Source: Protonemura montana
Lineage: Eukaryota; Arthropoda; Insecta; Plecoptera; Nemouridae
Assembly: GCA_947568835.1 (NCBI GenBank)
Contig: OX387606.1
Coordinates: 3,038,001 to 3,102,000, forward strand
Reading direction: 5' to 3'
DNA length: 64,000 nt
Shown here: one piece after another, positions 60,270-64,000 of the stretch
Numbering within the stretch: the stretch's first letter is position 1
How the letters are laid out: the number at the start of each line of letters is the position of its first letter
Program-made: the position numbers and the translations under genes
Notes under the pieces: generated by a model
What the model was told of the DNA's origin: nothing
Database searches by the model: none
Seen by the model: only the letters and a program-made list of their open reading frames with translations

Positions 60270-61775
60270 TCAGACTTTTGCATCTGTGTGGTTAGCCATA
60301 TGTTTTTTGAGGTAGGGTTTAACGGCATATTCCTTGTTACAAATTTTACATTTGTGAGCTTTTATGCCCGAGTGGATAGCCATATGGCTGAGCCGCTAAA
60401 GAGGTAGCATTTATCGGGAAATATCTTCGCACATATGTGACATTTGTGAGATGGTAGGTCTAAATAGACAGCTATGTGGCTTTTAAGTGTTTTTTTTTAT
60501 AAGTAAATTCCTTGGCACAAATTTCACATTGTTGCGGCTTTACGTCTGAGTGGGTGGCCATGTGTGTCGTGAGGTTGGATTTATAAGTAGATTCCTTGGC
60601 ACAAATTTGACATTTAAAAGGTTTTAATCCGCTGTGGATTGCCATATGCCTTGTAAGGTATCTTTTAAGAGAAAATTTCTTGGCACAAATATCACATTTG
60701 TGAGGTTTTAAGCCCGAGTGCAAATTCATGTGGCATTTTAAACTAAACATTGCTGCAAGTGGCTTCTGGCACATGTTGCACTTGAAGGGTTTTCAACTAC
60801 AGAAGGCGGAGATTCTCTATTGAAGCAGTCGTTCTTCTTGTGCATTTTTAACGTTTGTTCGTCGCAGAAACCGAACAAGCAGGCGGAGTAGTTGGACGAA
60901 GTGGAGAACCCGAGGGGGTCTTCCTTGATGGGATGTGTTGGACTACTCCCGAGGGGGTCGTCCTTGATGGGATGAGTTGGACTACTCCCGAGGGGGTCTT
61001 CCTTGATGGGATGAGTTGGACTACTCCCGAGGGGGTCTTCCTTGATGGGATTTGTTGGACTACTCCCGAGGGGGCCTTCCTTGATGGGAAGAGTTGGACT
61101 ACTCCCGAGGGGGTCTTCCTTGATGGGATGAGTTGGACTACTCCCGAGGGGGTCTTCCTTGATGGGATGAGTTGGACTACTCCCGAGGGGGTCTTCCTTG
61201 ATGGGATGAGTTGGACTACTCCCGAGGGGGTCTTCCTTGATGGGATGTGTTGGACTACTCCCGAGGGGGTCTTCCTTGATGGGATGTGTTGGACTACTCC
61301 CGAGGGGGTCTTCCTTGATGGGATGTGTTGGACTACTCCCGAGGAGGTCTTCCTCGATGGGATGTGTTGGACTACTCCCGAGGGGGTCTTCCTCGATGGG
61401 ATTTGTTGGACTACTCCCGAGGGGGTCTTCCTTGATGGGATTTGTTGGACTACTCCCGAGGGGGTCTTCCTTGATGGGATGAGTTGGACTACTCCCGAGG
61501 GGGTCTTCCTTGATGGGATGAGTTGGACTACTCCCGAGGGGGTCTTCCTTGATGGGATTTGTTGGACTACTCCCGAGGGGGTCTTCCTCGATGGGATTTG
61601 TTGGACTACTCCCGAGGGGGTCTTCCTTGATGGGATGAGTTGGACTACTCCCGAGGGGGTCTTCCTCGATGGGATTTGTTGGACTACTCCCGAGGGGGTC
61701 TTCCTTGATGGGATGTGTTGGACTACTCCCGAGGGGGTCTTCCTTGATGGGATGTATTGTGTGGCTAGTGGGCAA
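60270..61775 (-). pseudogene. C2H2 zinc-finger gene with frame breaks, probable pseudogene
   Basis: Read on the minus strand, 22 copies of a 13-residue repeat (HPIKEDPLGSSPT) lead into a degenerate finger (CLFGFCDEQTLKMH). About six C2H2 fingers follow (for example HKCDICAKKFSLKRYLTRHM, then HKCKICNKEYAV) with SGLKP-type linkers, ending at TGA 60272-60270. Three breaks interrupt the frame: an apparent missing base in an A4 run at 60790-60793; a nine-A run near 60500 (two bases too many for standard C-x12-H spacing); and about 8 extra bases near 60390-60400. One finger has Tyr for its last His. There is no ATG at the 5' end; an in-frame TAA precedes a TTG at 61775. This could be a decayed paralogue, or an intact gene with homopolymer errors plus an upstream exon. 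A DNA-binding role is expected if intact. Confidence 0.7.
60897..61754 (-). repeat. 39-bp minisatellite, 22 copies
   Basis: The unit on the plus strand is CTACTCCCGAGGGGGTCTTC followed by CTTGATGGGATGAGTTGGA. The length is a multiple of three, so the frame is kept. Variants are few (His/Asn, Lys/Glu and a single Leu, Asp or Gly change), pointing to recent homogenisation. Three of the reading frames across it, including one on the plus strand, are fully open, which produces a spurious plus-strand ORF of 313 codons. Confidence 0.95.
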
Positions 61776-62028
61776 CGTAGTTTAGTACGTGTGTAGGTAC
61801 TATGTGATAGAAAGTTTGTATAGTAGAGTGGATATGTAGTATTCCATGGGTGAGTGAAATGTGTAATATTAGTGGTATTGAATTGTAGTTTAGAAAAGGG
61901 TCCGCAAGCCTTTGGTGGAGCAATTTATCTTGTGCCGTACGTTCAGGGTGCCTCTTGGTAAACGTTGTCTGCAGTGGTTAATTTGTATCGGAAAAGGTGG
62001 GTAAACCCTAACTTTATTGAAACAGTGT

Positions 62029-62054
62029 GGGGGGGGGGGGGGGGGGGGGGGGGG
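62029..62054 (+). repeat. Poly-G tract, 26 nt
   Basis: An uninterrupted G run, the longest in the window. Confidence 0.95.
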
Positions 62055-62348
62055 TTGGAGGAGACTAGTGTGCGCCATTTAAGAATTTGGTACCTAGTGG
62101 GATGGTTATAGGTGAGCAACCTCCTGATAGCATGGATTGGTGGATATGTCATGCTTTATTATGTATATCGTTCTTCGCAAGATCGTGAGAGCGTGTGGGC
62201 AGGCGGTAGCCAGCCCTTGGTGCGCTTTTACACCATTAACCTATTTACCGATATGTATACCATGGGCAATTTCACAGCTCACAGGGCAGTGTCAAGTGCG
62301 TAGTTCTATTTATTTTATTCTACGTTTATACTATCATAATTGAATTAC

Positions 62349-62565
62349 CTTCGAGAACCATACTATTCTGGACCATGGCGATTTCTCTTTCGGGCAACGA
62401 CTTCTCTGCATCTCGACCATTCCCAGTTGCCGAAGAACATGAACTTGCATTGACATCAACAACACTTACTGCATTAACTTGAGTAAAAAAACAAGTAATT
62501 TTGGATTTACTGTTTGAGTGTGAGCCCGACCCACCAGCGTCGACCCCGCGCTTCCCTAGCGGCAT
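62349..62565 (-). CDS. Possible first coding exon of a minus-strand gene
   Basis: ATG in a good context (CCAACATGC) opens 72 codons plus one base (MPLGKRGVDAGGSGSHSNSK and onward), ending VLE before a donor GAAG|GTAATT. Composition looks coding (Ser/Gly/Asn-rich, then SLPEREIAMVQN) in otherwise AT-rich noncoding DNA. It could be the missing 5' exon of the zinc-finger gene, but the obvious acceptor there does not match its phase. No domain is recognised. Confidence 0.3.
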
Positions 62566-63403
62566 GTTGGCCGATGAAAAGAACGCAACTTCCTCGGTTT
62601 AAGAAAGCATCGCGACTGCATGATTGAGGGATTTTTTACTAAATAAATGGGAGTAGTGGGGATGAAAAATATGAAGCTGTGTCCCAGGAAAAAAGGGGAA
62701 ATTTTTCTGAAAGTTTAGCTTTTAAGTTTTCGGAAAATGTTGGTCCGAACGCTGGCTTTGTTTCGTCGGCGCTGCCTATCAAAGGGTTGCGGCTCGCGCA
62801 CAGCTAGGAATACTATGTAACGATGCTAGGAGCTCCTCGATGCATTCGCGTGAATCTCAGTTATTGCTACAAACCTTAGAGTTAGACATAACATAAAACT
62901 CGGCTTTTCTTGCTATTGAAGCATGTTGGTATTAAAAATATTGTTTTGGCTTACACGATTGTTAGAAATCACATCATTTACACGGGCTACTGCGGTTACT
63001 GGTATAGGAATAGGGAAGGTGAGTAAACGGGGTTTACGCATGAAAATAGGTAGATAAACGGAGTTTACGTGAGTTTACGCACAAATTAACCACTGGTTGT
63101 CTGGTATGCGTTGACTATGTGATCAAGTGTAAGTATAGTATTGTTGACTTTTCTCGAGTAGTGGGGTGTAACGTATGGAAGGGCCTAGTAGTAAGTATAG
63201 CATTGTGGATGTGTATCATGGAATGGGAAGTAACGTATATGAAAGGGAAGATATTTGCCTAATTTGAAGTTTGCTAAGGTTGTAATATAAGGTGTCGATG
63301 TCAAGTTGATGATGTGAAGTGTCTAAGGGTGTGTTCATTGAAAGTGTTCCGATAGATGCACTTACCCTTTGTGAAAGTGTAGTGCTGGGTACATTTTACT
63401 CTG

Positions 63404-63678
63404 GAGGCGGCCACGAACTTCGCGTTCGGTGTATATTGCATATATGTTGTATATGTGTTCGAAGGGCAGGCGGACACGAATTTCGCGTGTGGCCTATACT
63501 TTATGTATGTTGTATGAATATGTGTTTTGTGACACGAACTTCGCGTGCGGCCTATATTTCATGTATTTTGCATGATTTTGTGTTCGAGGGGTTGGCGGAT
63601 ACGAACATTGCGTGCTGGGTCTGCAAACTTCTTGTGCGGTGTTTATTTGATGTATTTCGTATGTTTTTGTGTTTTAGG
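63404..63678 (+). repeat. Degenerate tandem repeat, about 63-bp units
   Basis: The motif ACACGAACTTCGCGTG and a following TATATTT-ATGTATTTTG-TGTTCGAGGGG segment recur four times (near 63412, 63475, 63534 and 63600) with spacings of 59-66 bp and substantial divergence. Confidence 0.7.
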
Positions 63679-64000
63679 CGATATTTAGTAATGAAAGTGA
63701 ATATTTTTGAAATACGGATGGACATCTGTGACCGTCTAACTTCACGTCTTTATAATCCACAATGTGGATTTTTGATATGGTTTATGTTTATTATGTTCAA
63801 GTTTGCATAGAATTCTTGGTTATAGCCTCTTCAAGGGTACTATAATATCCGCCATGTTCAATCTGAATATGCCGCTGATTGGGGTCTCGTCGGTGTTTTT
63901 CAGTGTGCGGCTCCCTTCTCTCAGTTTGATGTCTTGATGCTTGAACCTTTTATTCTTAATTTACCATGGATATACCTGTGGGCGCATACAGAGAAGTGTT

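Larger units (their letters stand above)
61800..64000. other. Right edge, AT-rich, mostly no gene
   Basis: Apart from the candidate exon at 62349-62565, the poly-G tract and the degenerate repeats near 63.5 kb, I see nothing that supports a gene. A 163-codon plus-strand open frame at 63319-63810 is made mostly of the repeats. Confidence 0.4.

Noticed and set aside
60855-61796. 313-codon plus-strand open frame with a GVFLDGMSWTTPE-type repeat
   Set aside because: It is the antisense reading of the 39-bp minisatellite. Repeat length divisible by three keeps it open; there is no domain, and the zinc-finger frame is on the other strand.
63319-63810. 163-codon plus-strand open frame
   Set aside because: It is built from degenerate tandem repeats and AT-rich DNA, Cys/Phe/Ile-rich with no recognisable family.

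Overview
The window is a piece of an animal nuclear genome, most likely an arthropod and possibly a crustacean. It has spliced genes with GT-AG introns of about 0.1-3.5 kb, SINE and LINE debris, and protein sequences that read like the arthropod versions of Lilliputian (AF4/FMR2 family) and Btk29A (Tec-family kinase). I cannot name the species from sequence alone. All gene models were built by eye, by chaining open frames through splice sites with matching phase, so boundaries are predictions.

Layout. (1) 461-2278, minus: a leucine-rich-repeat plus immunoglobulin single-pass membrane protein. (2) 2.3-8.7 kb: no exon recognised. (3) 8704-12381, plus: four exons for the 3' part of GLYR1/NPAC (NDF), the dehydrogenase-like nucleosome-destabilising factor. 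Its PWWP and N-terminal Rossmann exons were not found in the window. (4) 17927-39886, plus: an AF4/FMR2-family scaffold of the super elongation complex, 20 exons and about 1,245 residues. (5) 41857-56634, plus: a Btk29A/Tec kinase, 14 exons and about 685 residues (PH, Tec-homology zinc motif, SH3, SH2, kinase). An internal alternative first exon fits a PH-less isoform. (6) 60270-61775, minus: a C2H2 zinc-finger gene or relic with three frame breaks, preceded by 22 copies of a 39-bp in-frame minisatellite.

The noncoding DNA falls into blocks. CpG-rich stretches (about 2.4-8.3, 13.9-30.4 and 42.3-48.5 kb) lie over the 5' parts or upstream regions of genes. AT-rich, CpG-poor stretches (about 8.3-13.8, 30.4-42.3 and 48.5-64 kb) hold the 3' exons. 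Introns carry a tRNA-derived SINE family, a 5S-rRNA-like SINE and a LINE reverse-transcriptase fragment. Six long poly-G/poly-C tracts are scattered through the window.

GLYR1 and the AFF scaffold both act on Pol II elongation through chromatin. Their adjacency is noted but no functional cluster is claimed. No operon, CRISPR array or prokaryotic system is present.
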